DNA from: Corallochytrium limacisporum
Lineage: Eukaryota; Opisthokonta
Length of the DNA stretch: 20,540 bases
Direction: 5' to 3'
Assembly: GCA_002811645.1 (NCBI GenBank)
Contig: PDIP01000268.1
Span: forward strand, 1-20,540
The notes beneath the pieces are model-generated. The model did no database searches, was not told the DNA's origin, and saw only the letters and a list, made by a program, of their open reading frames with translations. This document shows, one piece after another, positions 11,076 through 19,786 of the stretch. The stretch's first letter is position 1; the number at the start of each line of letters is the position of its first letter. Position numbers and translations under genes: made by a program.

Positions 11076-12608
11076 TCAAGCCCCACGGCTGGAAGGATTC
11101 TCCTGCACCGGGCGCAGAAACATGGGTGCCCCCTTTTTCAACCCCAGAGTGATCGTGAAGATCTCCTCATATTCACTGGGCTTTTTGGCAAGGGTAAATT
11201 CAAACGCCTGAAGCAGTTTGGCCACCACCACACGCATCTCCAGTTTAGCCAGCCGTTCACCAATGCAGTTCTGTGGTCCGGATGAGAATGGCAAATAAGT
11301 TCCCGGCTTTGGGGTAAAATCCTTGTCGAGCCAGCGGGATGGCTTGAATGTCTTGGGGTCGTCCCAGTTCTTCGGGTCTGTCTGGATGTAGCCGATGGGC
11401 ACGATAATCTCGCTACCGAAAGGGATCTGGTATTTGCCTAGTTGAAATCCATTCTCAGCCACTTGTCTGCCCACGAACGGCGCAACAGGATGCAGACGGA
11501 GAGATTCCTTCATAACCGCATCGAGAAGAATGAGCTTGTCCAGAGACTCATACGGAATTTCATCGAATCCTTCGCCGAGGACTTCGTTCAATTCCTGGCG
11601 GATCTTCTGCTGTAGATCTGGGCGCTGAGCCAGCTCAAAGAGCGTCCAGGTCATAGAGTTTGCGGTGGTCTCGTGGCCGGCACCAAAGAACATCAACGCT
11701 TCGTCCATGACCTCCTCCAAGGTCATGTTTTCTCGCTCTCCTGCCCTCAGCAGCAGAGACAGCACGTCCTTCTCATCGTCCATGGAGCCTGTGGTCGGCT
11801 CATCAGCCCGTGCCTCAATTTTGTCCATCATGTCCTTCTTTAGATAGTGCAATGCTTCCTTGAATTCATCCGCGTCCGACAGAAATCCCCAGAACGGTTG
11901 CGGCACATCGAATCGTTTGACAATGCCATGGGCCACGACATCGACGCGTTCGTAGTAGTCCTTGAGGGTCTCACGGATTGCTTCCTTTTCCAAGCCGAAA
12001 AGTGCCTCAAACAGGACCTGCAATGCAGCCACGTTGCAGTGGTAGTGAACATCAACAGTTGTTGGGCCATTCTTGCCCGCCGCTGCGTTCTGCTCCATGA
12101 TCTCACGGAATTGCTCAACCAATCCACTGCCCACACCGCTGGTCAGCTCGCATACTTGCTTCAGTCGCGAAGTATTGAAAGCGGGCAGGACAGCTCGACG
12201 GTGTTGACGCCAAACGTCACTTTCCAACACAAGTAACCCGTTGGATAGAAGGACAAAACTCTTCTTCAGACCTTTGGTGCGGAGGACGCTACCCTCGCCA
12301 TTGATCTGCTTCAGAACCTCCCGAACGAGCATGGGATCCTTGCATATCACACCCGTGCCATTAAGAACAACTTTGAATTGGAGCAGATCCTCACCGTTGG
12401 AGTGCATTTCGATGGCTTTCATGAACCATTGATGCGCTTTACCTTTCTGGTTCGCTGCAGCAATTTCCGGCAAGCTTCCCAAGGGCCATGACGAAGGTAT
12501 CCGGGTTATACCCGAGACATACGTAAACCTTGTCTTTGTGGCAACATAATATGTTCCCAATACAACAAAAATGGCCAGAAGGACCATATAGACACTGGCT
12601 GTCGCCAT
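11076..12608 (-). CDS. Cytochrome P450 A, microsomal type, 510 aa
   Basis: This is a heme-thiolate monooxygenase, expected in the ER membrane and fed electrons by NADPH-P450 reductase; the substrate cannot be told from sequence. Residues 4-23 form a hydrophobic membrane anchor. Other landmarks are the C-helix W133xxxR137 in VWRQHRRAVLPAF, the oxygen-activation motif GAGHETT at 309-315, the ExxR pair E368/R371 in KESLRLHP, FKPSRW at 421-426 and the heme loop FSSGPQNCIG with ligand Cys448. All core motifs are intact and the length is normal. The start context AACCATGG is identical to that of P450 B. The hinge after the anchor is atypical, lacking a clean PPGP-type motif. Motif style suggests the animal/fungal CYP3/CYP4-like clans, but I cannot assign a CYP family. 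It shares NGLLVLE and the VLPAF block with P450 B and C, so the three are probably paralogues. Confidence 0.96.
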   Translation of the reverse strand: MATASVYMVLLAIFVVLGTYYVATKTRFTYVSGITRIPSSWPLGSLPEIAAANQKGKAHQWFMKAIEMHSNGEDLLQFKVVLNGTGVICKDPMLVREVLKQINGEGSVLRTKGLKKSFVLLSNGLLVLESDVWRQHRRAVLPAFNTSRLKQVCELTSGVGSGLVEQFREIMEQNAAAGKNGPTTVDVHYHCNVAALQVLFEALFGLEKEAIRETLKDYYERVDVVAHGIVKRFDVPQPFWGFLSDADEFKEALHYLKKDMMDKIEARADEPTTGSMDDEKDVLSLLLRAGERENMTLEEVMDEALMFFGAGHETTANSMTWTLFELAQRPDLQQKIRQELNEVLGEGFDEIPYESLDKLILLDAVMKESLRLHPVAPFVGRQVAENGFQLGKYQIPFGSEIIVPIGYIQTDPKNWDDPKTFKPSRWLDKDFTPKPGTYLPFSSGPQNCIGERLAKLEMRVVVAKLLQAFEFTLAKKPSEYEEIFTITLGLKKGAPMFLRPVQENPSSRGA

Positions 12609-14841
12609 GGTTATAGATCAGTAGCCGGTCCTCTATTCTGAAATTTCAGGCCGTCAGATATCCTTGCTATCCTCGATGGTCTCTGTTGACATAGTCCAGA
12701 GTGTTGTTGTTACATGGTTCCTTTTCATACCCTTCAGGGTGTCCTGTTATGTAGAAAATCCAGACGGTCATCCACAAACAAGCCTGTTGCTGCAATGCGC
12801 ACCCGCCCTGTACCAAACAAACGTAAACCTGGATTCCACAGGGAACAGACCCGCCGTTCGTCTCCCCGCTTCCTGAGGCTTTTTGGGCTGGATGCCCCGC
12901 TAACTTCGTCATTCGTCAGCTGAACTACTTGAAATTTCTTTCGAAGATCAAAGTTCGTTCCAAATTATTGTCCTAACGTCCTTGCTGTTCCTGCTCACCC
13001 TTTTTCGGTCAGTGCACCCCTCACTCACTCACGGGGCTTGGCTACAGTCTTGGGTACTGACAGGCCAAACGTATAACATCACCCAGTTAAGTTTATAAAA
13101 TTTTGCGATGAAATTCCATAACCCTGTGCCGCATTCATATGACCGATTTCAACAAGCGAGCTCTTTCGATGCATCGGCATGAATGCCAAGATCTTAGCAT
13201 TCGCCGCACACGCCCATCACACGTACACACTTTTACTCATACAGCATCCTGCTTACACATCTATATGGATGTTAAAGACTTCCTCATATGCGTAGAAGAT
13301 GTCATGCCGTGGTGCGTGTATGCGTAGCACTTTGCAGACTGGTGTCTAGCAACACAGGCCTTAAATCTTCCAACCAAGTCCTCCGGTGTCTAGCCGCCGC
13401 GGGGTACCAAAGGGACACCGCTTCAGTACCGAGAGAGCTCCCGTGACTGCGCGTCAAACCTGCGCCCCTAATTCGCCTACGAGTGCGTTCGCCTCCTCTC
13501 AACAAGGATGTTCTCGTCAGCTGACCCAAGAAAAATCCGAACGAAAGCATCTCCCGTACCTTTGGGTTTCTGGAGGCTCGCGTGTGTGTGTGCGTGTGCG
13601 AGCAAGTCAAAAGCAGCAGGGCTGAGCGTTCGGTTTCCGATTGTTTTTGCTCCCTGGTTTGTGTAGTGGCCCCGTTCCACCTGAAAACACATGTGCTTGA
13701 GGCCTCTGGGTGATAAAAACGTTGATAAATACGTTAACGAATGTCCAAAAGAAACCTTGCTGTGGATACCACCTACCGTCCCCGACTCCTTCCGCCTAGG
13801 AAAGTGCGGGGCAAGAACTTACGATGAGAGGAAGTGGAAGGTGAAAGCAGGACGGATTGAGATTGGTGCCAACGAGACCATCCGGGCATTCTAAGAGCTC
13901 AATCACAACTGGTGAGCGATGAACCAGAGTCATTGTGTTTTGGGTCCCAAAGCAGGGCTCAGTCCCTGGTACGTCCCCGTGTTCAACAGGTATCATATGT
14001 ATCACAAGCACCAATGGAGGTCAGTCAAGAACACACCCTTTGCCCAATCATAAAATAGACTCCCAATAAACGGTATATTTTCTATGCAATCGATTCAGAG
14101 ATACGCAAGTTTGACGGACGGAAGCGGTTGGAGGAAGAATAGTTGCACCACCAGGCGCGCCTACGCTGCCACCGCGGACTGCAGCGCTGCAAAAATGCCG
14201 AAGAACGCATCCAATAAATGGTCCCTGCTTGCACTCTCTCTTTGATTTATCTTGCGAACCAGCCGAAGCCTGATCGGTTATTGTCATCCATCTGCGTACA
14301 TTGCGTGACAATGAGCCTAAAATTGGGGACGAGGGTGCGCAGGGGGGGGGCGGGGAAGGAGAGCCGCAGCAGCAGGCAGGAGAGAGAAGAAAACAATGGC
14401 AGGTGAGTAGAACGCGGTTCAGAGGCGTGCCGACCTGGTCAAGTCACGGTTTGGCCGGCAAACACTCTCTCCAAAAAGACCTTTGTGACAAATGAGTTTG
14501 TAACTTTTTAGTCGCACACAATGGGTTTGCGGGAAGTTGCGCCCGTTTCTTGCCGTTGTCGACATTGTTCGCAATTGCAACTTGCATATGAATTTTCTCC
14601 CGGAAGTCAATCAATACTGTTGATTGGTGATTTCAATTATCGAATCGGGCTCAAGGGGGGGGGGCTGGGGGAGATGTTGAGTGGCAGTTTTGTGGGCGGT
14701 AGGCGGAGCGGCATTCCACAACCGAAAGGTATTTCGCTTCGACTATGCCGGATGCATTCTCCCTGCGCACAGTGGCAAAGAAATTGAAACTGCAGGATTG
14801 CAATGTAATATACAGAATGTAACGGTGTCTTTCTATGCACC
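12609..14841. other. 2.2-kb gap without a convincing gene; two AATAAA hexamers and two G-runs
   Basis: The left part should hold the P450 A promoter and leader. Open frames are short and unlike known proteins. On the plus strand a 67-codon frame (13691-13894), with C at -3 of its ATG, is followed by AATAAA at 14065-14070 and 14213-14218, so a transcript may end here, but I recognise no product. A GT-rich stretch lies near 13580-13600. Runs of nine G (14342-14350) and ten G (14655-14664) occur. At 14396 an ATG with A at -3 is followed within seven bases by a consensus donor, possibly a tiny first exon of the downstream zinc-protein gene. Confidence 0.45.
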
Positions 14842-15129
14842 ATGGATTCGTTACAGAGGAAGCTGGACGATATGGCTGTTGAACACGATGACAATCTCAG
14901 AACATGCAAGCGGTGCCATCAGATCTATAATCCGAAAAACAATGGCAGATCCAGCTGTCGTTATCATCCTCTGACCTGGATCTGCAGATGGCACCCACCA
15001 GATCATTACAGTGTAGAAGAAAAGGGAGGCGGAGTTGTGTGGGACGGCAAGAACTGGGACTGCTGTGGTGCAGAGCAGTACGAGGCACCGGGCTGCGCAA
15101 CGACATCACATGTATCCTACGATGACTAG
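14842..15129 (+). CDS. Small Cys/His-rich, CHORD-like zinc-binding protein, 95 aa
   Basis: The protein starts with a short charged, probably helical segment (1-20) followed by a metal-binding pattern: C22-x2-C25, C39-x2-H42 in SCRYHP, then W72 and C74-C75 in NWDCCG, and C85-x4-H90 in PGCATTSH. The order CxxC, CxYHP, WxCCG, GCxxxxH resembles CHORD-type modules and related small eukaryotic zinc proteins, where it coordinates two zinc ions; direct membership in CHORD is not certain. An unusual insert between H42 and W72 carries additional Cys48, His51 and His55. The ATG context CACCATGG is strong. An upstream exon is possible: ATG 14396 spliced from 14402 to 14816 joins in frame and would add 11 residues. 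Function unknown. Convergent with the gene at 15375-15916. Confidence 0.65.
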   Translation: MDSLQRKLDDMAVEHDDNLRTCKRCHQIYNPKNNGRSSCRYHPLTWICRWHPPDHYSVEEKGGGVVWDGKNWDCCGAEQYEAPGCATTSHVSYDD

Positions 15130-15374
15130 TTATTTCAAATCTCATTTAGAACAATAGAATCCCTATGTGAACTTTGTCTCAGCACCACATCCTTTCAAGG
15201 AACCATTGGATGTTTGGGAGAGCCAACAACCATGCCCACCCCTCGCCCGGATGCTTTCCTGACCGGTAAACGAAAATGAATCTAAATTGTAGAGATTGTT
15301 TTAAATGCAATCAAATGTCCTCCCCTCCCGGCTGGGTGAGAACCGCAATACCAGTTCCCAGCGACACGCTGCCC

Positions 15375-15916
15375 CTACCCTACTATTTTTGTCCGGAGTT
15401 TTCTCAGTTTCCCTGTGTCAGTAATAAGCGAGGAAGAGAATCGCAAATGTCATAGTAAACATACCAAAGATCGCAGTGACCCTCCCCCGTTTGGAGGAAA
15501 CGAAAACAGTGTTGCGAAGAATCATACAAAGGATAAAGTGGAAGATAGCAATGGCAGCGCAGTTGATGGTGGAAGCCGATTTGGGTAAAAACTCCACCTC
15601 GCCAATACTTCGCAAGTATAGCGATAAGAGAAGTGGTACACCAAAAAGGCGAATGAAGAAATGGAGATATTCTCTTAATAGAAAAAAAACAAGAATGGTG
15701 AGAGAGTGCGACTACCTCCAACCAACCAACTAGCGGGGATGTTACCTTAGCTCTATTTTTTGCAAGCACCACTCCCATTCCCCTTCTTTCCTTCCTCCAA
15801 TCCCGCTTCCTACGCCTTCATTTTGTGGAAGTCGACCGGTAAAGCACCGCGAGTGTTGGTATTCACGCAGAAACACACCGCTTATTTCTTGGCGCGCTGA
15901 CAACGCGCGACTTCAT
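15375..15916 (-). CDS. Three-exon small two-helix membrane protein, tentatively VMA21-like (V-ATPase assembly)
   Basis: Proposed exons on the minus strand are 15916-15879, 15673-15465 and 15412-15375, joined in phases 2 and 1 to give 94 residues. Exons 2 and 3 rest on good signals: GTATGT donor, TTACTGACACAG acceptor, and a TTTTTTTTCTATTAAG acceptor ahead of exon 2. Exon 1 is the weakest part: a phase-compatible ATG with a CG/GTGTGT donor; an alternative donor GTAACA at 15745 gives no in-frame ATG. Exon 2 encodes two hydrophobic helices, FFIRLFGVPLLLSLYL and NCAAIAIFHFILCMIL, separated by a short polar loop; the tail is basic (KLRKLRTKIVG). Length, topology, the Pro in helix 1 and AAIA in helix 2 recall VMA21, the ER chaperone that assembles the V0 sector of the V-ATPase. 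That identity is inference from remembered family pattern and may be wrong. No KKxx retrieval signal is seen. Confidence 0.45.
15413..15464 (-). other. 52-nt spliceosomal intron (second intron of the small membrane-protein gene)
   Basis: The intron begins GTATGT and ends TTACTGACACAG, with a branch-site-like CTGAC just upstream of the AG. Splicing replaces a hydrophobic read-through end by a short basic tail and a stop at 15375-15377. Phase 1. Confidence 0.55.
15674..15878 (-). other. Candidate first intron of the small membrane-protein gene
   Basis: The acceptor TTTTTTTTCTATTAAG is strong and resembles the acceptor of the P450 B leader intron. The donor is uncertain: GTGTGT at 15878 keeps the reading frame and gives an ATG, whereas GTAACA at 15745 would make a 72-nt intron but leaves no in-frame start. 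Confidence 0.35.
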
Positions 15917-16378
15917 TTCTCCCCTTCCCCCCCCCCCTCGCCACCACCTTCTCCGCCGGCTCTCTTCATTTTGCACCCCATCCCCATGGGCAGGGCGTGC
16001 CCAAAGGTGTCCATCGCGGCGGTTCTGCAGAGAGATTAAATAGAGAAAAAGGAGAGGGACACACTGATTTTGAGGTTTGTTGGAAAACCCCCAAGCCAAA
16101 TAAATTCCTTAACCGTTCAACACAAGAATTCTTCAACCCAAGAAATCTGCCACGGTTCCCATGTCTCCAGCATTTGATTGTGGAGGTTTTGGTGACACCA
16201 GTCGTCTTTGTGCACAGTCGGTGCGCTTTGCGGTCGTCGTTCTTGATTAGTGGTTATGGGACAGGGCCCATGAACTGGAACCAACGGAGTGGATGCAAAG
16301 TGCGTAGTGACAACAACTATCCAAAACTAGAGAGCAGCGAAATCACTGCCCGTACGAATTCTACATGGTACTTATCAG
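15917..16378. other. Divergent upstream region of the small membrane-protein gene and P450 B
   Basis: The region separates two divergent genes and includes a run of eleven C at 15927-15937. A 131-codon plus-strand frame (15997-16392) shows no recognisable features and overlaps the P450 B leader. A short upstream ATG at 16365 would, after splicing of the leader intron, encode a six-codon upstream ORF. Confidence 0.4.
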
Positions 16379-16476
16379 GTAAGGCTTGGTAAGTTAATGG
16401 TGCCTGAATTGGTGAGACTAGAGACAACGGAGTCGTTATCTGGTCTCGCGCAAGTACAAGTTTTTTCTATTGACAG
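16379..16476 (+). other. Probable 98-nt 5'UTR intron of P450 B
   Basis: CAG/GTAAGG at 16379 and TTTTTTCTATTGACAG ending at 16476 are near-consensus splice sites 21 bases upstream of the P450 B start codon. A second donor GTAAGT at 16389 could be used alternatively. The intron lies wholly in the leader. Confidence 0.6.
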
Positions 16477-16497
16477 GCACTAGATCAAACAGTAACC

Positions 16498-17982
16498 ATG
16501 GCAGAATGGACAACTGTGTTGGCGGTCTCTGTGGCGCTCGTGGTGGTGGCAGTCACTGCGTTCATGGTCGTATTCCAGCCCAAGGAGTATGACTTCCCTC
16601 AGTTGGAGAGTGATCGCTTCTGGGGCGCGTGGAAGCTGTTCGGCTCGTACGCCAAGAAAATGCAGGTGCATTTATTTTTCCACGATATGTGGAAAGAGTA
16701 CGGGGATATGTACGTGTTCGAAGCACTTTTCAACTACCCAGCTATTGTGATCACTGATCCTGACGGTGCACGTGAGATTTTGCGGAGTGTTGCGGGTGAC
16801 GGAGATGTGGAACGCAGTACGACAGGGAAGCGCGGATTTGCCCGCTTCTGCAAGAATGGTCTTTTGGTTCTTGAGGGTGACAAGTGGCGCAGCCACCGGC
16901 ACTTGGTGCTGCCGGCCTTCAGTACCTCCCGCCTCCGCGCGGTGAGTGATGTTACGGATGATGTCGGCAAAGAGTTGACCAGTCGCTGGCTGGCACACGA
17001 TCCGGACACAGTCTGGGACGTGCACCGGGAGTTGAACAACATGGCTATGCAAGTGCTTCTTAAGACAGTGTTTAGTCTTGAGATGGATGTCGTTAATAGC
17101 CCTAATGTGAAGGTTGCGCAGGCTCTGGAGGAAATGATCCCGCAAGTGACAAGACGGTCGCGCTACCCGAAGTTCTTCCATCGTTTCCTCAAGGATGAAG
17201 ACGCTTTTAAGGCCAACCGGCAGTACCTGCGTGATTATGTGACTTACCTCTTGCGGGAGCGGCAGGCCGTAGCTAATTCCTTGGACAAGAGCTCGGACAA
17301 GGATGTTCTGAACCTACTAATGAAGAACGCAGTCAAAGGAGAGATTGATGAGGACGACATGGTGGACGAGGCTCTGATGTTCTTTGCCGCTGGCCATGAG
17401 ACCACTGCCAACACGCTAACCTGGATCATCTTCCGCATTTCCCAGGACAAGGAGCTCGTCGCGCGTATGCGTAAGGAAGTTGTCGAAGTCTGCGGCGCCA
17501 ACCCTGACGGTGCCATTGAGTACGATGATCTGCCGAGGCTTGAGCTTATCGATGCGGTCATCAAGGAGTCACTTCGACTCACACCTGTCGCCCCTGTGAC
17601 CTCTCGCTGGCTTGTCCGCGACTTTGAAATCCAGGGTAAGACTGTTCCTAAGCACTTCAACGCTGTCATCAACATTTACTCCCTGCACCGGCATCCAAAG
17701 TACTGGGACGACCCAGAGACCTTCAACCCGGACCGTTGGTTGGAGAAGGACTTTGTACCTCGTCCGGGCAGCTTCCTGCCCTTCGGTAGTGGACCTCAGG
17801 GCTGTATTGGTGAGCGACTGGCCAGGACAGAAATGAAATCGTGTCTGGCGCGACTTGTGCGTGAGTTTGACTTTGAACTGGCCACTGACGATCCCGAAGC
17901 CCTCATGAACAGTGCCGAGCATAGCATTACGCTCGGATTGAAGAAAGGATGCCCAGTGCGGGTTAGGCCGTTCGCACACTAA
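16498..17982 (+). CDS. Cytochrome P450 B, microsomal type, 494 aa
   Basis: A heme-thiolate monooxygenase anchored in the ER membrane by residues 5-26; substrate unknown. Landmarks are W130xxxR134 in the C-helix (KWRSHRHLVLPAF), I-helix AAGHETT at 297-303, ExxR E357/R360 in KESLRLTP, FNPDRW at 409-414, and heme loop FGSGPQGCIG with ligand Cys436. The Pro-rich hinge usual after the anchor is missing; the segment reads PKEYDFPQLESDRFW instead, unlike P450 C. The start has A at -3 and G at +4, and the coding region has no intron. Residues 98-140 (VAGDG, KRGF, GLLVLEGD, WRxHRHLVLPAF) match P450 C closely, so B and C look like recent tandem paralogues on the same strand. Confidence 0.97.
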   Translation: MAEWTTVLAVSVALVVVAVTAFMVVFQPKEYDFPQLESDRFWGAWKLFGSYAKKMQVHLFFHDMWKEYGDMYVFEALFNYPAIVITDPDGAREILRSVAGDGDVERSTTGKRGFARFCKNGLLVLEGDKWRSHRHLVLPAFSTSRLRAVSDVTDDVGKELTSRWLAHDPDTVWDVHRELNNMAMQVLLKTVFSLEMDVVNSPNVKVAQALEEMIPQVTRRSRYPKFFHRFLKDEDAFKANRQYLRDYVTYLLRERQAVANSLDKSSDKDVLNLLMKNAVKGEIDEDDMVDEALMFFAAGHETTANTLTWIIFRISQDKELVARMRKEVVEVCGANPDGAIEYDDLPRLELIDAVIKESLRLTPVAPVTSRWLVRDFEIQGKTVPKHFNAVINIYSLHRHPKYWDDPETFNPDRWLEKDFVPRPGSFLPFGSGPQGCIGERLARTEMKSCLARLVREFDFELATDDPEALMNSAEHSITLGLKKGCPVRVRPFAH

Positions 17983-18110
17983 AGGTCACCGCGACTCATT
18001 GTGTGTTTGCGAATCAGCTCAGGTTTCATCCAAGCAGAGACTCACAATCGTCGTTTGTGACGCTGCCCTCATCAACTTGTAATCCCCATTTGTACTAGAC
18101 CATCTGTCCA

Positions 18111-18133
18111 CATCATCAACATCATCATCACAT
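18111..18133. repeat. CAT/ATC-rich microsatellite in the P450 B 3' region
   Basis: An interrupted run of CAT/ATC triplets lies about 130 nt after the P450 B stop codon. It is short and imperfect. Confidence 0.6.
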
Positions 18134-18152
18134 TGATTACTTGGTTGTGTAT

Positions 18153-18158
18153 ATTAAA
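18153..18158 (+). terminator. ATTAAA poly(A) signal of P450 B
   Basis: ATTAAA, the commonest variant of the poly(A) hexamer, occurs about 170 nt after the stop codon and is followed by a T/G-rich stretch (GCTTGTTGTCC), as expected for a cleavage site. Confidence 0.5.
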
Positions 18159-19146
18159 GAACATAGCTTGTTGTCCACTTCGCCATCTTTGTCAGTTCCA
18201 AGTTTTGAAGTTCTTCCTCTCATGACTGGTTGGATTTCCCAGAATGTGGAGACTTTGTGATGCTATGCCTTTGGTTTTGTAAGCGTTGACGAGCAGCGCC
18301 CCAGCGGATATGCACAAGAAAAAGTTTTATGGTAGCGCAATCTGAAGACGACGATGCTTGGAATGGGCACACGATGATTCTGGTGAGTAAAACAATTTCA
18401 CTCTGCGACTCTCAGTTCAAGGAGAGATCCAACGAGCACTCGGATACAATAGCGCTGCCTTCCCCTGATCACAGGTCACCTGTTACCGCCCTTTCTACGG
18501 GAAAACTCTTCTCCAGTTTTGCGTAGTACTCTGACCACCGGGTCACCCTGTGTCATTGCCTACTTTTGCCCAGCAAATTTGTTCCCAACCTTCGTCTGTT
18601 TTCACTTGTCCATAGCCGATTTGTACTGTGGTATCCCCCCCCCCGGCGGGCGAACGTTTTCTTTAGGTGCTGAGCGGGTCAACCGCTGAGCTGTGCCATA
18701 CAACCTTTCTTTCCTGCGTCCCCTCCCCCATCTTCCGGGCCCCCGGGGGTCAGCTGACACAGAAGACCCCCCTGCACAGGGTTAGCGTGGCAGTTTGGGA
18801 TTTTAAGGCACAAAACCCGATCGTTTCGCGCTCTGTCTTTTCCGGGATGCCGGCTCCGCCACAGGACCGAAGAATCCATTCACTGGCAGCGGTCAACTTT
18901 GCAACCGGGACAAGTGGGTGCACGCGGTGACAGCCTTCCATTCCTGGCAGGCTCAAAGCGCCCAGATTTTCCTCCCTCATCCTACTACCCTACCACTACA
19001 CCGGTACTGCAGTCTACTTATTGCGAGGCTGATACTGGCCGTCTATGGCTTAGGCGAGAAATTGAGAAACAAGATCTCTTAGGCACCTCTCAACTGCCAC
19101 CACCTGTACACTCGGGGTTGCCCACCCGATTCGTGGGCATGCTCAA

Positions 19147-19404
19147 CTAATTGGCTGTCATCATTTGCAGCTTTCTTACCAGTGGGGCGGTCTCATATCC
19201 TTCTTGGTAGCACGCCCGATGATGATGGTGAAAGTCTCTATGGAATCTTTTTGAATTTTCGGGACAATTCTTACTGTCGAGGGCACTGCCTGCGATATAG
19301 CCTTCTACCATCCCCCCTCCCAAGGCAAACTCGTAACCTGATGATACTGTAGTGGACATGGTAAGCAATGTCTCATTGTTGATGGCAACAGGTCCGGACG
19401 GCAT
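19147..19404 (-). CDS. Uncertain minus-strand frame, possibly an internal exon of an unresolved gene
   Basis: The frame reads like protein over about 75 residues, with a glycine-rich hydrophobic stretch (FALGGGMVEGYIAGSAL) and a His-rich part (FHRDFHHHHRACYQ). It runs into CTG/GTAAGA, a good donor, just before its nominal end; a second GTAAGA lies inside at about 19276. Upstream, an ATG at 19661 opens another short frame (MAKVSKSTSIPTSERFQ) that could be a first exon. I do not recognise a family and could not build a complete model. Confidence 0.2.
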   Translation of the reverse strand: MPSGPVAINNETLLTMSTTVSSGYEFALGGGMVEGYIAGSALDSKNCPENSKRFHRDFHHHHRACYQEGYETAPLVRKLQMMTAN

Positions 19405-19748
19405 GCAGCTGTTGTAGCAGGAGATGGCCGAACTGCCAGCTCATTCTTGCCTCTTTCATTCCATAAGCTTTGATGCCGGCCCCTCATTAGAAAATCCTGG
19501 CGCGACCTTCCCCCCCCCCCAAGCGTTTCGTGAACGTTGTATCCCACTTTCCTTATCGGACATGAGCGGCAGGCCCACACGATACGAAATGTTTTTCATC
19601 GACCACAAGACTTTGAAACCGTTCGCTTGTTGGTATTGACGTGCTCTTGGAGACTTTGGCCATTGGAATGTCGACGGATACACCGCAGACGCCGAAAAGC
19701 GGGCTTGGCGGAAAACAAAAGTTCTAAGCCTTTACAAGCGAAGGACAC

Positions 19749-19786
19749 ATCGGGGTACGAATATCGGGGTAAGAATATCGGGGTAC
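19749..19786. repeat. 14-bp tandem repeat, about 2.7 copies, upstream of P450 C
   Basis: The unit ATCGGGGTAMGAAT occurs at 19749-19762 and 19763-19776, and a third partial copy follows at 19777-19786. The copies are nearly identical. It lies about 325-360 bases upstream of the P450 C start, so it could be a cluster of transcription-factor sites or a minisatellite. Confidence 0.8.

Noticed and set aside
13691-13894. 67-codon plus-strand frame followed by AATAAA at 14065
   Set aside because: Weak start context and no recognisable product; kept only as a note in the gap description.
14048-14311. 87-codon minus-strand frame
   Set aside because: No family resemblance, no supporting splice or start signals, and two plus-strand AATAAA signals cross it.
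15404-15778. 124-codon minus-strand frame (MGVVLAKNRAK...)
   Set aside because: It reads through a strong acceptor and is out of frame with the two-helix protein; its product is irregular and Cys/His-rich without a pattern.
15997-16392. 131-codon plus-strand frame upstream of P450 B
   Set aside because: No recognisable domain; it ends across the leader intron donor and is probably non-coding leader or promoter.
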